From: Dyella terrae
GTDB lineage: Bacteria > Pseudomonadota > Gammaproteobacteria > Xanthomonadales > Rhodanobacteraceae
Reading direction: 5' to 3'
Assembly (NCBI RefSeq): GCF_022394535.1
Contig: NZ_CP089414.1
Coordinates: 930,001-994,000, forward strand
Length of the DNA stretch: 64,000 nucleotides
A program made the position numbers and the translations under genes. Below, piece by piece: positions 51,722 through 60,869 of the stretch. The notes beneath the pieces are model-generated. The model did not search any database and was not told the DNA's origin. It was given only the letters and a program-made list of their open reading frames with translations. Each line of letters starts with the position of its first letter. The stretch's first letter is position 1.

Positions 51722-52537
51722 TCAATCCGGCGCCTGTCCCAGACCGATCGCCTTCAGCTCGTCGTAGTGCTCCATGAATAGCCCCACGACACCGGGATCG
51801 AGCTGGCCGCCGGCCGCGTTGCGCAGATAGTCCATGACGTCCATTTCAGGCCACGCCGGTTTGTAGACGCGCGGGAAGCTCAACGCATCCCACACATCGA
51901 CGACACTGAAGATGCGTGCAGCTAGTGGTATCTCCTCACCGATCAGACCGCGCGGATAGCCCGTGCCATCCCAGCGCTCGTGGTGCGCATAGGGAATGTC
52001 GATGGCCGGTCGCAAGAACGCCGTCCGCATGAGCAGATCCCTGCCCAGCACGGGGTGCGTGCGCATCAAGGTCATCTCATCGGGCGTCAACGGTCCGGGC
52101 TTGATCAGCACCGCGTCGGGCAAGGCCAGCTTGCCGATGTCATGTAGCAGGGCGCCAAAGCGCACATGCCGAAGTGCGTCGCCATCCAGCCCCACGCGGC
52201 GCGCTAGCGCCACCGTCATGCGCATGACGCGCTCAGAATGGTCGCGCGTTTCCTTGTGGCGTACATCCATCGCTGACACCAGCGCACGCAACGATTGCTC
52301 ATTGCCGGTCAGCAGCAGATGGTTAAGGCGATCCATACGGCGGACGTCGCGGCCAATCAGCCAGTACAGCAGGCCGCCGGTCACCACCACATAGATGCAG
52401 CCCTTGATCGTGTGCAGCAGGCTCAGCGTGCGGGTATCCGCCGTTAGCGAAAAAAGCAGGCGATCGGAAAAGAGCACCCACAGCAGGGCCACCGACACGT
52501 AGATGGCGACAATGCGAAATTGGGGTTTGACCGTCAC
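51722..52537 (-). CDS. Membrane HD-GYP domain protein, cyclic-di-GMP phosphodiesterase
   Basis: The 271-aa protein has two N-terminal helices (IVAIYVSVALLWVLFSDRLLF and GCIYVVVTGGLLYWLIG) with no sensor domain between them. An HD-GYP domain follows: RDHSERVM, LLHDIGKLALPD (His132-Asp133), a conserved HP at 161-162, AHHERWDGTGYPRGL (GYP at 193-195), and FSVVDVWDAL. All metal-binding residues are present, so it should degrade cyclic-di-GMP. It starts at GTG 52537 with GGGAGG upstream. It opposes the GGDEF enzymes elsewhere in the window. Confidence 0.88.
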   Translation of the reverse strand: MTVKPQFRIVAIYVSVALLWVLFSDRLLFSLTADTRTLSLLHTIKGCIYVVVTGGLLYWLIGRDVRRMDRLNHLLLTGNEQSLRALVSAMDVRHKETRDHSERVMRMTVALARRVGLDGDALRHVRFGALLHDIGKLALPDAVLIKPGPLTPDEMTLMRTHPVLGRDLLMRTAFLRPAIDIPYAHHERWDGTGYPRGLIGEEIPLAARIFSVVDVWDALSFPRVYKPAWPEMDVMDYLRNAAGGQLDPGVVGLFMEHYDELKAIGLGQAPD

Positions 52538-52639
52538 CGCGCCTCCCGTCCGCGTCGTCTCCGGTGATCCGGCGCACGCGGGGCACGACGGAGCATAACC
52601 AGATCAACATGCCTCATGCTGTTACCGGGTTGGCAACGC

Positions 52640-52942
52640 TCAGGCGTCTTCGGGCTCGATCAGCACGTCTACCCATTCGCCAGCGCCCAGCGTGCTCAGC
52701 CCGGCGGCAATGACGGTGGCTTCCTCGAGTTGCAGCCAGAACGATCCCGCCCGCTCTACTACGGCGCCACGGAAATCCTGCCCATTGAGGCTCCCGCGAA
52801 CGCGATGCCCGTGGCCGCATTTCCACAGCGGCCTGGCCGGCGTGGACCACTGACTGACCGGATCGAACGGCAGCGGCACCAACCACGGCCGCTGGTCGCT
52901 ATGTACGGTGGCGCGAAATGCTACGGCGCGATGCCTGTTCAT
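52640..52942 (-). CDS. DUF1905 family protein
   Basis: The 100-aa protein has the DUF1905 pattern: AVAFRATVHSDQRPWLVPLPFDP, HRVRGSLNGQDFRGAV, GSFWLQLEEATVIAAGLS and GEWVDVLIEPEDA. This is a small beta barrel of unknown role. It overlaps the 3' end of the methyltransferase gene by 44 nt on the same strand, so the two are cotranscribed. The ATG at 52942 has AGGGG upstream. Confidence 0.75.
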   Translation of the reverse strand: MNRHRAVAFRATVHSDQRPWLVPLPFDPVSQWSTPARPLWKCGHGHRVRGSLNGQDFRGAVVERAGSFWLQLEEATVIAAGLSTLGAGEWVDVLIEPEDA

Positions 52943-53624
52943 CCCCGTTCCCCTGGCGTTCCCCGACCATGAAGATAACGGAGGCAGGGCGTCCAGTGTG
53001 AGGGTGTATCGGCTCATTGATGCCATGAAGACTCAGGCCAGCCCGCTCGAACGCGGACACCCAGCTGCCCAGCGTGCGGAAGTACCAGGGCGCCGCCTGG
53101 CCGAAGCCATTGCCGCAACCCACCCAGGAACCCTCGCGCCAGCCATCTGCGTAGGGTTCGGCAGCCAAGAGAGGGTGCAGCGTCTGGACGATCAAGGTGC
53201 CACCCGGCTCAAGCAACTCGGGCATGGCAGCGAGCAAGCCATCGACCGACTCCTGCCCGAGCAGGGAGAAGTTGCATACCACCACGTCCGCCCGCTCAGC
53301 GAGCGCACCGGCCGCCATGTCCTCGTAGGACAGTACGCGGAAATCACCGTCGCCCTTCGAACGGGCCGACTCGATCAAGGCCGGGATAACGTCTACCCCG
53401 ATCACCTTTACGCCCAACGCCGTCAGCGTCCGGGCCAGCCAGCCTTCGCCGCAGCCGACATCGATCACCGTACGCGGCGTATGCGCAAGCACGGCATCGA
53501 CAATGGCCTGGTCGGTCACGAGCTTTCGGCTCTCGATGCGGCCTTCGCGCACGGCCTGTTCCCAGGCCTGCGCATTGCTCTGCCAGGCGTCGAGAATCAG
53601 TGCCTCGTCCGCGCTGGCATGCAT
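52899..53624 (-). CDS. Class I SAM-dependent methyltransferase
   Basis: The 241-aa protein carries VIDVGCGEGWLARTL (motif I), VIGVDVIPALIESAR (motif II), VVVCNFSLLGQESVDGLLA and PGGTLIVQTLHPL, typical of class I methyltransferases. The substrate is unknown; the sequence style is of the generic Methyltransf_11/25 type. ATG 53624 lies 7 bp after the ispG stop on the same strand; the frame is open upstream into ispG, but that region is ispG code. It is followed, with overlap, by DUF1905. Confidence 0.82.
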   Translation of the reverse strand: MHASADEALILDAWQSNAQAWEQAVREGRIESRKLVTDQAIVDAVLAHTPRTVIDVGCGEGWLARTLTALGVKVIGVDVIPALIESARSKGDGDFRVLSYEDMAAGALAERADVVVCNFSLLGQESVDGLLAAMPELLEPGGTLIVQTLHPLLAAEPYADGWREGSWVGCGNGFGQAAPWYFRTLGSWVSAFERAGLSLHGINEPIHPHTGRPASVIFMVGERQGNGDEQASRRSISRHRT

Positions 53625-53631
53625 CCAGGCG

Positions 53632-54888
53632 TCAACCAGCGCGGCTGGCGTACTTGGACGCCACGTAGTTGTCGAGGATGCCGATGAACTCATGGGCGAT
53701 GTTGTCGCCACGCAGCGTCATCGCCTTCTGCCCGTCGATAAACACCGGTGCCGACGGCGCCTCGCCGTTGCCCGGCAGCGAAATGCCGATATTGGCGTGC
53801 TTGGATTCACCTGGGCCATTTACCACGCAGCCCATCACGGCGAGCGTGAGATTCTCCACGCCGTCGTACTTCACGCGCCACAGCGGCATCTGCTCGCGCA
53901 CGTGATCCTGCACGGTACGTGCGAGCACCTGGAAGAATTCGCTGGTGGTGCGACCACAACCAGGGCACGCCGTCACCAGCGGGGTGAATGCACGCAGGCC
54001 CATGGTCTGCAGCAGTTCCTGCGCCACGATGACTTCGCCCGTGCGCGAGGCGCCCGGCTCCGGTGTGAGCGAAATACGAATAGTGTCGCCAATGCCCTCC
54101 TGCAAAAGCACCGCAAGCGCCGCAGCAGAAGCGGTGATGCCCTTGGAGCCCATGCCGGCCTCGGTCAGACCCAAATGCAATGCATAGTCACAGCGCGTGG
54201 CGATGTCGCGATACACCGCGATCAACTCCTGCACGCCCGACACCTTGCACGACAGGATGATGCGATCGCGCGGCAGGCCGATATCTTCGGCCCGCTTGGC
54301 CGAGTCGAGCGCCGAGCGGATCAGCGCTTCGCGTGCCACGTGCGAGGCATCCCACGGCACGGCGCGCTTGTGGTTCTCGTCCATCAACGTGGCGACCATG
54401 CTCTGATCGAGCGAGCCCCAGTTGGCACCGATGCGCACGGGCTTTTCATAGCGCAGTGCCATCTCGATGATGGAGGCGAACTGCGTGTCTTTTTTCTTGC
54501 CGAAGCCGACATTGCCCGGATTGATGCGGTACTTCGCCAGCGCCTCGGCGCAGCCGGGCTCGGCTTCCAGCAGCTGATGGCCGTTGTAGTGGAAGTCGCC
54601 AATGATCGGCACGTCCACACCCATCATCGCCAGCTTGTCACGGATGCGCGGCACCGCGGCGGCGGCGGCCGGCGTATTCACCGTAATGCGCACCAGTTCG
54701 GAACCGGCGCGAGCCAGCTCAGCGATCTGCTTGGCGGTGCTCGCCGGATCTTCCGTATCGGTGTTGGTCATCGACTGCACCACGATGGGTGCACCGCCAC
54801 CCACCGTGATCTTGCCAATTTTTACGCCAACGCCGGGACGGCGAGAGGCGGGCTGGGCGGGACGCGGAGAAGGAGTCGTGTCGCTCAT
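53632..54888 (-). CDS. ispG: 4-hydroxy-3-methylbut-2-en-1-yl diphosphate synthase (flavodoxin)
   Basis: The 418-aa iron-sulphur enzyme converts MEcPP to HMBPP in the MEP isoprenoid pathway. It shows [19 protein letters not shown] near the N-terminus, [16 protein letters not shown], and LGLTEAG. The [4Fe-4S] ligands sit in [13 protein letters not shown] and [10 protein letters not shown]. The length matches the gammaproteobacterial type with a longer insert. ATG 54888 gives the usual start; in-frame upstream sequence is not family-like. It appears cotranscribed with the methyltransferase gene. Confidence 0.96.
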   Translation of the reverse strand: MSDTTPSPRPAQPASRRPGVGVKIGKITVGGGAPIVVQSMTNTDTEDPASTAKQIAELARAGSELVRITVNTPAAAAAVPRIRDKLAMMGVDVPIIGDFHYNGHQLLEAEPGCAEALAKYRINPGNVGFGKKKDTQFASIIEMALRYEKPVRIGANWGSLDQSMVATLMDENHKRAVPWDASHVAREALIRSALDSAKRAEDIGLPRDRIILSCKVSGVQELIAVYRDIATRCDYALHLGLTEAGMGSKGITASAAALAVLLQEGIGDTIRISLTPEPGASRTGEVIVAQELLQTMGLRAFTPLVTACPGCGRTTSEFFQVLARTVQDHVREQMPLWRVKYDGVENLTLAVMGCVVNGPGESKHANIGISLPGNGEAPSAPVFIDGQKAMTLRGDNIAHEFIGILDNYVASKYASRAG

Positions 54889-55068
54889 GTAATGGGATCG
54901 CGATGTGGGACGGCAACGGGGCAAGGATACCCGAACCACCGGGCACTCCTCAGCAAGCGTCGCACCGCCCCGCGCGATGCGGCAAAACCGCGCATTGGAG
55001 CCATTCCGAGTGCTTGAGCAACGATCATGAAGCCCTGCCCCAACGCACGGAAACAGGAGTGCATCCCC

Positions 55069-55806
55069 ATGCTTCAGACCTCCCGCCAGGACGGCGCCCA
55101 ACGCATGTCGCCCTCTCCCTCCTGCGCAGGCTGCGGTCATGCCGCCGTCTGTCAGGCCAGCGGCTACGACCGCGCCGAATTGTCAGGTCTGCGTCATATA
55201 GCTGAACGCGTCGGACCGATGCGCACAGGCGAATACCTCTATCGACCCATGTCGCCGTTCCGCGCGCTATATGCGGTGCAGATCGGCATGGCCAAGACCG
55301 TAGCAGTGGACGTGGCCGGACGCGAACAGGTGCTCGCCTTCCATCTGCCGGGTGAAATGATCGGTCTGGATGCCGTGGAGCGCGAAGTGCACGACAACGC
55401 CGTGGTCGCGCTCGGTAAGACGCAGTTCTGCCGTTTCCCCTACTCGGCCGTTCGGCACGTTGCCGCACAGCAGCCGGAGGTGCCTTGGCACCTAGTGCAG
55501 TCGGCAAGCCAGCGCATTTCGCGCCTGCAATTGAGCAGCGGCAACTACATGGCCGAGGAACGCTTCGCCGCCTTCCTCGTCGATATGCGCGACCGCCGCG
55601 CCATACTGGGCCTGCCATCGGACTACCTGCCGCTGCCGATGTCCCGCGCGGATATCGGCAACCATCTGCGCCTGACCACCGAAACCATCAGCCGCCTGCT
55701 CGGCCGTTTCCGCGAACGCGCCTGGATACGCGCCGACCGCACGGGCCTGCACATCCTCGACCTGCCCGCGCTGCGCGAACAGGGCCTGTCGCTACTGATG
55801 CACTAG
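55069..55806 (+). CDS. fnr: FNR-type oxygen-sensing transcriptional regulator
   Basis: The 245-aa protein has the four cysteines of an FNR [4Fe-4S] sensor: Cys19, Cys22 and Cys28 (C-x2-C-x5-C in [11 protein letters not shown]) and Cys121 in TQFCRF, nearly the spacing of E. coli FNR (20, 23, 29, 122). The effector domain has [11 protein letters not shown]. The recognition helix in [24 protein letters not shown] keeps the E-x-x-SR residues that read TTGAT-N4-ATCAA. It should switch anaerobic genes on when oxygen is low. ATG 55069 with CAGGAG nine bases upstream was preferred over ATG 55027. The next gene converges 10 bp away. Confidence 0.92.
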   Translation: MLQTSRQDGAQRMSPSPSCAGCGHAAVCQASGYDRAELSGLRHIAERVGPMRTGEYLYRPMSPFRALYAVQIGMAKTVAVDVAGREQVLAFHLPGEMIGLDAVEREVHDNAVVALGKTQFCRFPYSAVRHVAAQQPEVPWHLVQSASQRISRLQLSSGNYMAEERFAAFLVDMRDRRAILGLPSDYLPLPMSRADIGNHLRLTTETISRLLGRFRERAWIRADRTGLHILDLPALREQGLSLLMH

Positions 55807-55816
55807 GGCGTTTGCC

Positions 55817-57763
55817 TCACTCGGCTGCCCTGCGAAGGGCAGTCTTCAGCAAGCGCTGTTGGACACGATCACCCAAAGAAGCCGGCCGGGTCAGCCCCAT
55901 TCGCTCCAGTGCCTCGTCTTCGCCGCTGGCCACCTGCCCAGGAGCCAGCGCGGCGCGAAAAATTTCCGTCTTGCCGCGCCATGTCACGCTGCGCTTTTTC
56001 AACCAGTCGAGCGCCGGCAGCAGGCGCTGCTCCACCTCGGTGAAATCACTCCCAAAGGGAAACGGTGGCAACTGACCCTTGGCCCGCCACGGTGCGAGTG
56101 CCTGCTTCAGGTGCTCGGGACGGTTGTTCCGCCACCGCTCGGGAATCTGGAAATCGGCGGCCAGCTTGCCGTGCGCCTTCGCTTCCGCACAGAGGGCGTC
56201 AATAAAACGCGCATCGGCAATGGAAAGCATGGCCTCTATGCACTCGCTGTCGGTTTTTCCGCGCAGTTCGGCCACGCCGTATTCGGTGACAAACAAATCG
56301 CGCAGATGGCGCGGAATAGTGGTGTGACCGTAGTTCCAGCGGATATTGGTCTCGACGCCACCACGCCCCTGCCGGGTCGCGCGCAACATCAGGATGGAGC
56401 GACCTTCCGGCAATTCGTGCGCCATCGCCACGAAGTTGTACTGGCCACCCACGCCACTGACCACCTCGCCGTCTTCGAGCCCGTCAGACACCGCCGAACC
56501 CAGCAGCGTCGCCATCATGCAGGTGTTGAAGAAGCGCGCACCGCGACGTTGCAGCGAGGCGAGCATCTGGTGGTCGCCATACAACTGATTGACGTTGGAG
56601 ACGCGACACATGTCCAGCGCATCCGGATCGGTCGCATCGAGCTCGCCCAGCCATTGATACAGTTCGCGCGACCCAAGAAAGAAGGCCCCGCGCAGGTAGT
56701 GTCCACCCGGCGTATCGGATGACAACCTGCCGCAGGCGGCCGCACGCTCCAACGCCATGTTGTCCCAAGCGCGACGTTTGAGGATGCCCGCGCGCTGCAG
56801 GTGCATGAAACCATCCATCACCATCTCGCTGGCGCCGTACAGACCCGTGCGCAATGGTGCGAGCCCGCCCATGCGTGACGCCATGGCATGCGTGCCACCG
56901 CGCGGATCGAGCGCCACCAGCGCGCGCCGCCATTGCGTGTTGTCCTCCTGACGCCAGCGCAACCCATAGACCAATGCATCGGACAGCGCGCCGATGCCGA
57001 TCTGCAGACAGCCACTGTCGCGGACCAGCGCACTGGCATGCATGCCCAGCGCATACTCCACCAGATCAATGGGCTGACGGGGCAAGGCAAACAACGGGGG
57101 TGCCTTTTCCGTATGTAGCTCGACGTCGAAATAGTCGCGCTCCACTTCGGCGTGACCACTGATATACGGCAGGTCCGGATGGACGACGGCCACGCACAGT
57201 GGCCGAGGCTTGCCCGATTGCACCACGCGATCGATGAAGTCGAACGTCAGATCCGGGTTGCACGAAAGGCTGTACCGAACGCCTGCCGGCGTCTCGCGGC
57301 GCGCCACCAGTTGCACGAGCAGGTTGATGTCCTGCACGGCAAGGTCTCGCGCGACATGCGTGTAGTTCTGGCTGATGTAATTGCGCTGTGCGCTGCCCGA
57401 ACGCAACAGCGCACCCGATTGCATATAGAACTCATGCACCGCGACGTTGGACGGCAGTTGGTTGCGCGCCTGATCGATCGCGTACTCCGGATCGACGGCG
57501 TCCGCGCCGAAATGGCGCTCCACGAAAGGCACAACGAAACGCGCCTCCAAGCCGGGCGCCGGGTGCGGACGCCTAAGAGACAGTGCGGTGTAGAGCGCTA
57601 GCGAGCGAGACGTGTCCGCCCTGGTCAGGCGATAGAGCGCATTGAGCAGGTCATGCGGCTTGCCAAGCCCCAAGGGGGCCGCCACGCGCAAGTCCGGACC
57701 AATCCTCTCGGCGATCTGTTGTGCGCATGCTTCGGTGTCGGTATGACATTGCTCTGGCGACAT
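55817..57763 (-). CDS. Acetyl-CoA hydrolase/transferase family protein
   Basis: The 648-aa protein matches the acetyl-CoA hydrolase/CoA-transferase family: LQIGIGALSDALVYGL, GLYGASEMVMDGFMHL, VGGQYNFVAMAHEL, RSILMLRATR and NIRWNYGHTTIPRHLRDLFVTEYGVAELRGKTD. The glutamate of the ASEM element is the likely CoA-thioester nucleophile. It should move CoA between acyl groups or hydrolyse acetyl-CoA in the cytoplasm. Its length exceeds the usual 430-510 residues because of an N-terminal domain of about 230 residues. It sits next to fnr, which suggests but does not prove oxygen control. ATG 57763 has a weak ribosome-binding site. Confidence 0.85.
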   Translation of the reverse strand: MSPEQCHTDTEACAQQIAERIGPDLRVAAPLGLGKPHDLLNALYRLTRADTSRSLALYTALSLRRPHPAPGLEARFVVPFVERHFGADAVDPEYAIDQARNQLPSNVAVHEFYMQSGALLRSGSAQRNYISQNYTHVARDLAVQDINLLVQLVARRETPAGVRYSLSCNPDLTFDFIDRVVQSGKPRPLCVAVVHPDLPYISGHAEVERDYFDVELHTEKAPPLFALPRQPIDLVEYALGMHASALVRDSGCLQIGIGALSDALVYGLRWRQEDNTQWRRALVALDPRGGTHAMASRMGGLAPLRTGLYGASEMVMDGFMHLQRAGILKRRAWDNMALERAAACGRLSSDTPGGHYLRGAFFLGSRELYQWLGELDATDPDALDMCRVSNVNQLYGDHQMLASLQRRGARFFNTCMMATLLGSAVSDGLEDGEVVSGVGGQYNFVAMAHELPEGRSILMLRATRQGRGGVETNIRWNYGHTTIPRHLRDLFVTEYGVAELRGKTDSECIEAMLSIADARFIDALCAEAKAHGKLAADFQIPERWRNNRPEHLKQALAPWRAKGQLPPFPFGSDFTEVEQRLLPALDWLKKRSVTWRGKTEIFRAALAPGQVASGEDEALERMGLTRPASLGDRVQQRLLKTALRRAAE

Positions 57764-57840
57764 GGATCCACATGGCAGGGGCGATATTGCGTATTGGTGA
57801 CACGCCTGAAGTGAATACGGCTTGAAGAAGCCCCGAACCC

Positions 57841-59310
57841 ATGTCCTACACTCAGCCCATGAGCCACCATGCCGCCCCCGTCCATGCCCGCTTGCTCGCC
57901 GAACAGGCATTGAGTCGAGCCGCGGGCGCGCCCCTGTTGACGGGCAATCGCGCCGAACTGCTGATCGATGCCGCCGCGCACTACGACGCGTGGCTGACCG
58001 CGATCCGTGGAGCAAAGGAGCGCGTGCTGCTGGAGAACTACATCATCCGCGATGACGCTATCGGCCAGGCTTTTCGCGAGGCCCTGGTCGAATGCGCAAA
58101 ACGCGGCGTGTTCGTGGCCGTAGTCTACGACTGGCTAGGCTGCAAGGGACAGTCGCGGGATCGTTTCTGGGCGCCGTTGCGTGCCGCTGGCGGCCAGGTG
58201 CGCGCATTCAACCCGCCCCAGTTCGGGCAGCCGTTCGGCTGGATAAGCCGCGACCACCGCAAGCTGCTGGTGGTCGACGGCACGCAAGGGTTTCTCTCCG
58301 GCGTATGCATCAGCGAGAAGTGGCTGGGCGATCCCGCCAAGAGCATTGCCCCATGGCGCGACACCGGAGTCGCCTTGCTCGGCCCCGCAGTGGCTGAGCT
58401 GGAACATGCCTTCGCCGAAAGTTGGGCCAACATCGGCACGCCGCTCTCACCGTTTGCCGCGGCAGCGGGCGACGACACCGGCAACGTGGCGCTACGGGTG
58501 ATCGCCACACAGCCGGCCACCGCCGGCATGTACCGCCTGGATCAGCTCATCGCCGCCATGGCACGCAAGACGCTATGGCTCACCGATGCGTACTTCATCG
58601 GCGTAGCCCCTTACGTGCAGGCGTTGGCCGCAGCGGCGCGCGACGGCGTGGATGTCCGCCTGCTGGTACCCGGCAGCAGCGACATCCCGGTCGTGGCTGG
58701 CATGTCACGCGCGGGTTACCGCCCCCTACTCAAGGCGGGCATCCGCGTGTTCGAGTGGAACGGCTCCATGCTGCACGCCAAAACCGCCGTCGCGGATGGG
58801 TTGTGGGCACGCGTGGGCTCCTCCAACCTCAACCTCGCCAGTTGGCTGAGCAATCGCGAGATCGATGTGGCGGTCGAAGACACCGGCTTTGCGCAACAGC
58901 TCGCCGAGCAATACGAGCGCGACCTGGAAAACGCCACGGAGATCGTGCTTGCGCCGGGACGCTGGCGCCGCCATGCCGACCACGTGCAAACCAGTGCTGA
59001 CCGACCGCCTCGCACCCGCCACGTAGGCGGCAGCTCCGGACGCGCCGCGGCCGGTGCGCTGCGTATCGCCAACACCATGGGCGCAGCTCTCACCGATCGA
59101 CGCGTGCTGGGCGATACCGCGACAGGGCCGCTGTTGACCGGCGCTATCGTGCTGAGCCTGCTGGCGGTCGTGGCCGTTTTTTGGCCTGCGGTCATCGGCT
59201 GGCCCCTGGCCATACTGGCGGCCTGGCTCGCCATGAACTTCGGCGCCAGGGCATGGCGTCTGCGCAGGCGCTTCAAGCGGCGCGCCGCTGAACTCGACGA
59301 TGCAGGGTAG
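57841..59310 (+). CDS. Phospholipase D-like protein (cardiolipin synthase family)
   Basis: The 489-aa protein has two HKD motifs, DHRKLLVVDG (His139-Lys141) and LHAKTAVADG (about 312-319), each followed by a Gly-Ser/Asn element. It therefore belongs to the PLD-type cardiolipin synthases. The N-terminal membrane helices of ClsA are absent; instead there are two helices near the C-terminus (LLTGAIVLSLLAVVAVFWPAV and AILAAWLAMNFGARAW). It is likely to join phosphatidylglycerol or related lipids at the inner membrane. ATG at 57841 or 57859 are both possible. It is divergent from the acetyl-CoA hydrolase gene with 77 bp between. Confidence 0.87.
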   Translation: MSYTQPMSHHAAPVHARLLAEQALSRAAGAPLLTGNRAELLIDAAAHYDAWLTAIRGAKERVLLENYIIRDDAIGQAFREALVECAKRGVFVAVVYDWLGCKGQSRDRFWAPLRAAGGQVRAFNPPQFGQPFGWISRDHRKLLVVDGTQGFLSGVCISEKWLGDPAKSIAPWRDTGVALLGPAVAELEHAFAESWANIGTPLSPFAAAAGDDTGNVALRVIATQPATAGMYRLDQLIAAMARKTLWLTDAYFIGVAPYVQALAAAARDGVDVRLLVPGSSDIPVVAGMSRAGYRPLLKAGIRVFEWNGSMLHAKTAVADGLWARVGSSNLNLASWLSNREIDVAVEDTGFAQQLAEQYERDLENATEIVLAPGRWRRHADHVQTSADRPPRTRHVGGSSGRAAAGALRIANTMGAALTDRRVLGDTATGPLLTGAIVLSLLAVVAVFWPAVIGWPLAILAAWLAMNFGARAWRLRRRFKRRAAELDDAG

Positions 59311-59423
59311 CTGCCAACACCCAATGAATACAGTGAGATAGGCGCTATGCCTTAGGCCGCGACTGCGCTTGATGGGGCAAGCGAATGTAATCCCTGCATT
59401 CCCCATGCTAGGCTCGCCCCTTC

Positions 59424-60797
59424 ATGCGCTCGTCCGACGACTACAGCCCCGACCAGGCCGGCCCGCCGCCGCGCCAGATCCTGACGCCCAGTTCGCTCAA
59501 CCGACTGGTGCGGGATCTGCTGGAAGACGCACTGCCGCTGATCTGGATTGAAGGCGAGCTGTCGAACGTTGCTCGGCCAGCTTCAGGGCATCTGTATTTC
59601 ACCCTGAAAGACGCCAACGCCCAGGTGCGTTGCGCCATGTTTCGCCCCAAGACCACCTGGCTGAAATTCCGCCCCGGCGACGGCATGCATGTACTGGTGC
59701 GAGCCCGCGTGGGGCTGTACGAGCCACGCGGCGAATTCCAGTTGGTCGCCGAGCATATGGAGCCGGCTGGCGAAGGCGCCCTGCAACGCGAGTTTGAACA
59801 ACTCAAGGCGCGCCTGGATGCGGAGGGGCTGTTCGATCCCGCCCGCAAGCGCGCCCTGCCCCGCTATGCGCGACGCATCGGCGTCATTACCTCAGCCACC
59901 GGCGCGGCTATTCGCGACGTGCTCAGCGTGATGTCCCGCCGCTGGCCGCTCGCCGACGTGGAGGTGCTGCCGGTCCCCGTGCAAGGTCGCGAGGCGCCGC
60001 CGGCGATCGTGCAGATGCTGCGCCGGGCATCGGCGAGCGGACGCTACGACGTACTGCTACTGACGCGCGGCGGCGGATCGCTGGAAGACCTCTGGGCCTT
60101 CAACGATGAGCACGTCGCCCGGGCCATCCACGCCAGCGCAGTGCCCGTGGTGTCCGCCGTGGGTCACGAAATCGACTTCAGCATTGCCGACTTCGTGGCC
60201 GACCTGCGCGCGCCCACACCATCCGCCGCCGCTGAACTGCTGGTGCCGGATGCCCATGCATTGCAACGTCACCTGCACCAGTTGCAACAACGACTGGTGA
60301 CGCTGGAACAACGACGACTGCAATCGCGCAGCCAACGCGTGGACCATCTTTTCGCGCGCCTGCAAGCCCAGCGACCGCAAGCACGACTGGCCCGCGACCG
60401 CGAACGCCTGACCCACTTGCATCGGCGCCTGCTGGGCGTGCAACGCGAGCAGGCGCAGATTCGTCGAAGCCAGTTGGAGCGCACGCACGCGAAGCTTCTC
60501 GCGCAGCATCCGAAGCTACGGCTGACGCTGTTACAGCGGCGCTCGGCCGAATTGATGCAACGCCTGCGTCATGCCATCGAGCGCAAGATGGAGCGCGATC
60601 AGCTCATGCTCCGACAGACGGGGCGTGCATTGCATACCATCAGCCCACTGGCCACGCTGGAGCGCGGTTACTCCATCCTTTTCGACAAGGACGGCAAAGT
60701 GCTGCGGTCGGCCACTGGCATCAACGAAGGCACACCCGTGCGAGCACGACTCGCCGATGGCGAGCTGCCACTAGTGGTCACCAAGAAGGACGCCTAG
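59424..60797 (+). CDS. xseA: Exodeoxyribonuclease VII large subunit
   Basis: The 457-aa protein shows the OB-fold start (TPSSLNRLVRDLLEDALPLIWIEGELSNVARPASGHLYFTLKD-type sequence) and the catalytic domain with IGVITSATGAAIRDVLSVMSRRWP, LLTRGGGSLEDLWAFNDE, SAVGHEIDFSIADFVADLRAPTPSAAAE. A long coiled coil follows and then LERGYSILFDKDGK near the end. With XseB it degrades single-stranded DNA. xseB is not adjacent. ATG 59424 is well supported by the family start. Confidence 0.96.
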   Translation: MRSSDDYSPDQAGPPPRQILTPSSLNRLVRDLLEDALPLIWIEGELSNVARPASGHLYFTLKDANAQVRCAMFRPKTTWLKFRPGDGMHVLVRARVGLYEPRGEFQLVAEHMEPAGEGALQREFEQLKARLDAEGLFDPARKRALPRYARRIGVITSATGAAIRDVLSVMSRRWPLADVEVLPVPVQGREAPPAIVQMLRRASASGRYDVLLLTRGGGSLEDLWAFNDEHVARAIHASAVPVVSAVGHEIDFSIADFVADLRAPTPSAAAELLVPDAHALQRHLHQLQQRLVTLEQRRLQSRSQRVDHLFARLQAQRPQARLARDRERLTHLHRRLLGVQREQAQIRRSQLERTHAKLLAQHPKLRLTLLQRRSAELMQRLRHAIERKMERDQLMLRQTGRALHTISPLATLERGYSILFDKDGKVLRSATGINEGTPVRARLADGELPLVVTKKDA

Positions 60798-60869
60798 CGT
60801 CCCGTCACGCCTCACGCGCCCTGAACGATCCATATCGCATCCTTCGCGCTTCAATGCGAGGAGCGAGGC

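Noticed and set aside
55013-55030. TTGAG-CAAC-GATCA near the fnr start as an FNR box
   Set aside because: The second half is shifted by one base against ATCAA and the first half lacks the final T, so it does not fit the consensus.
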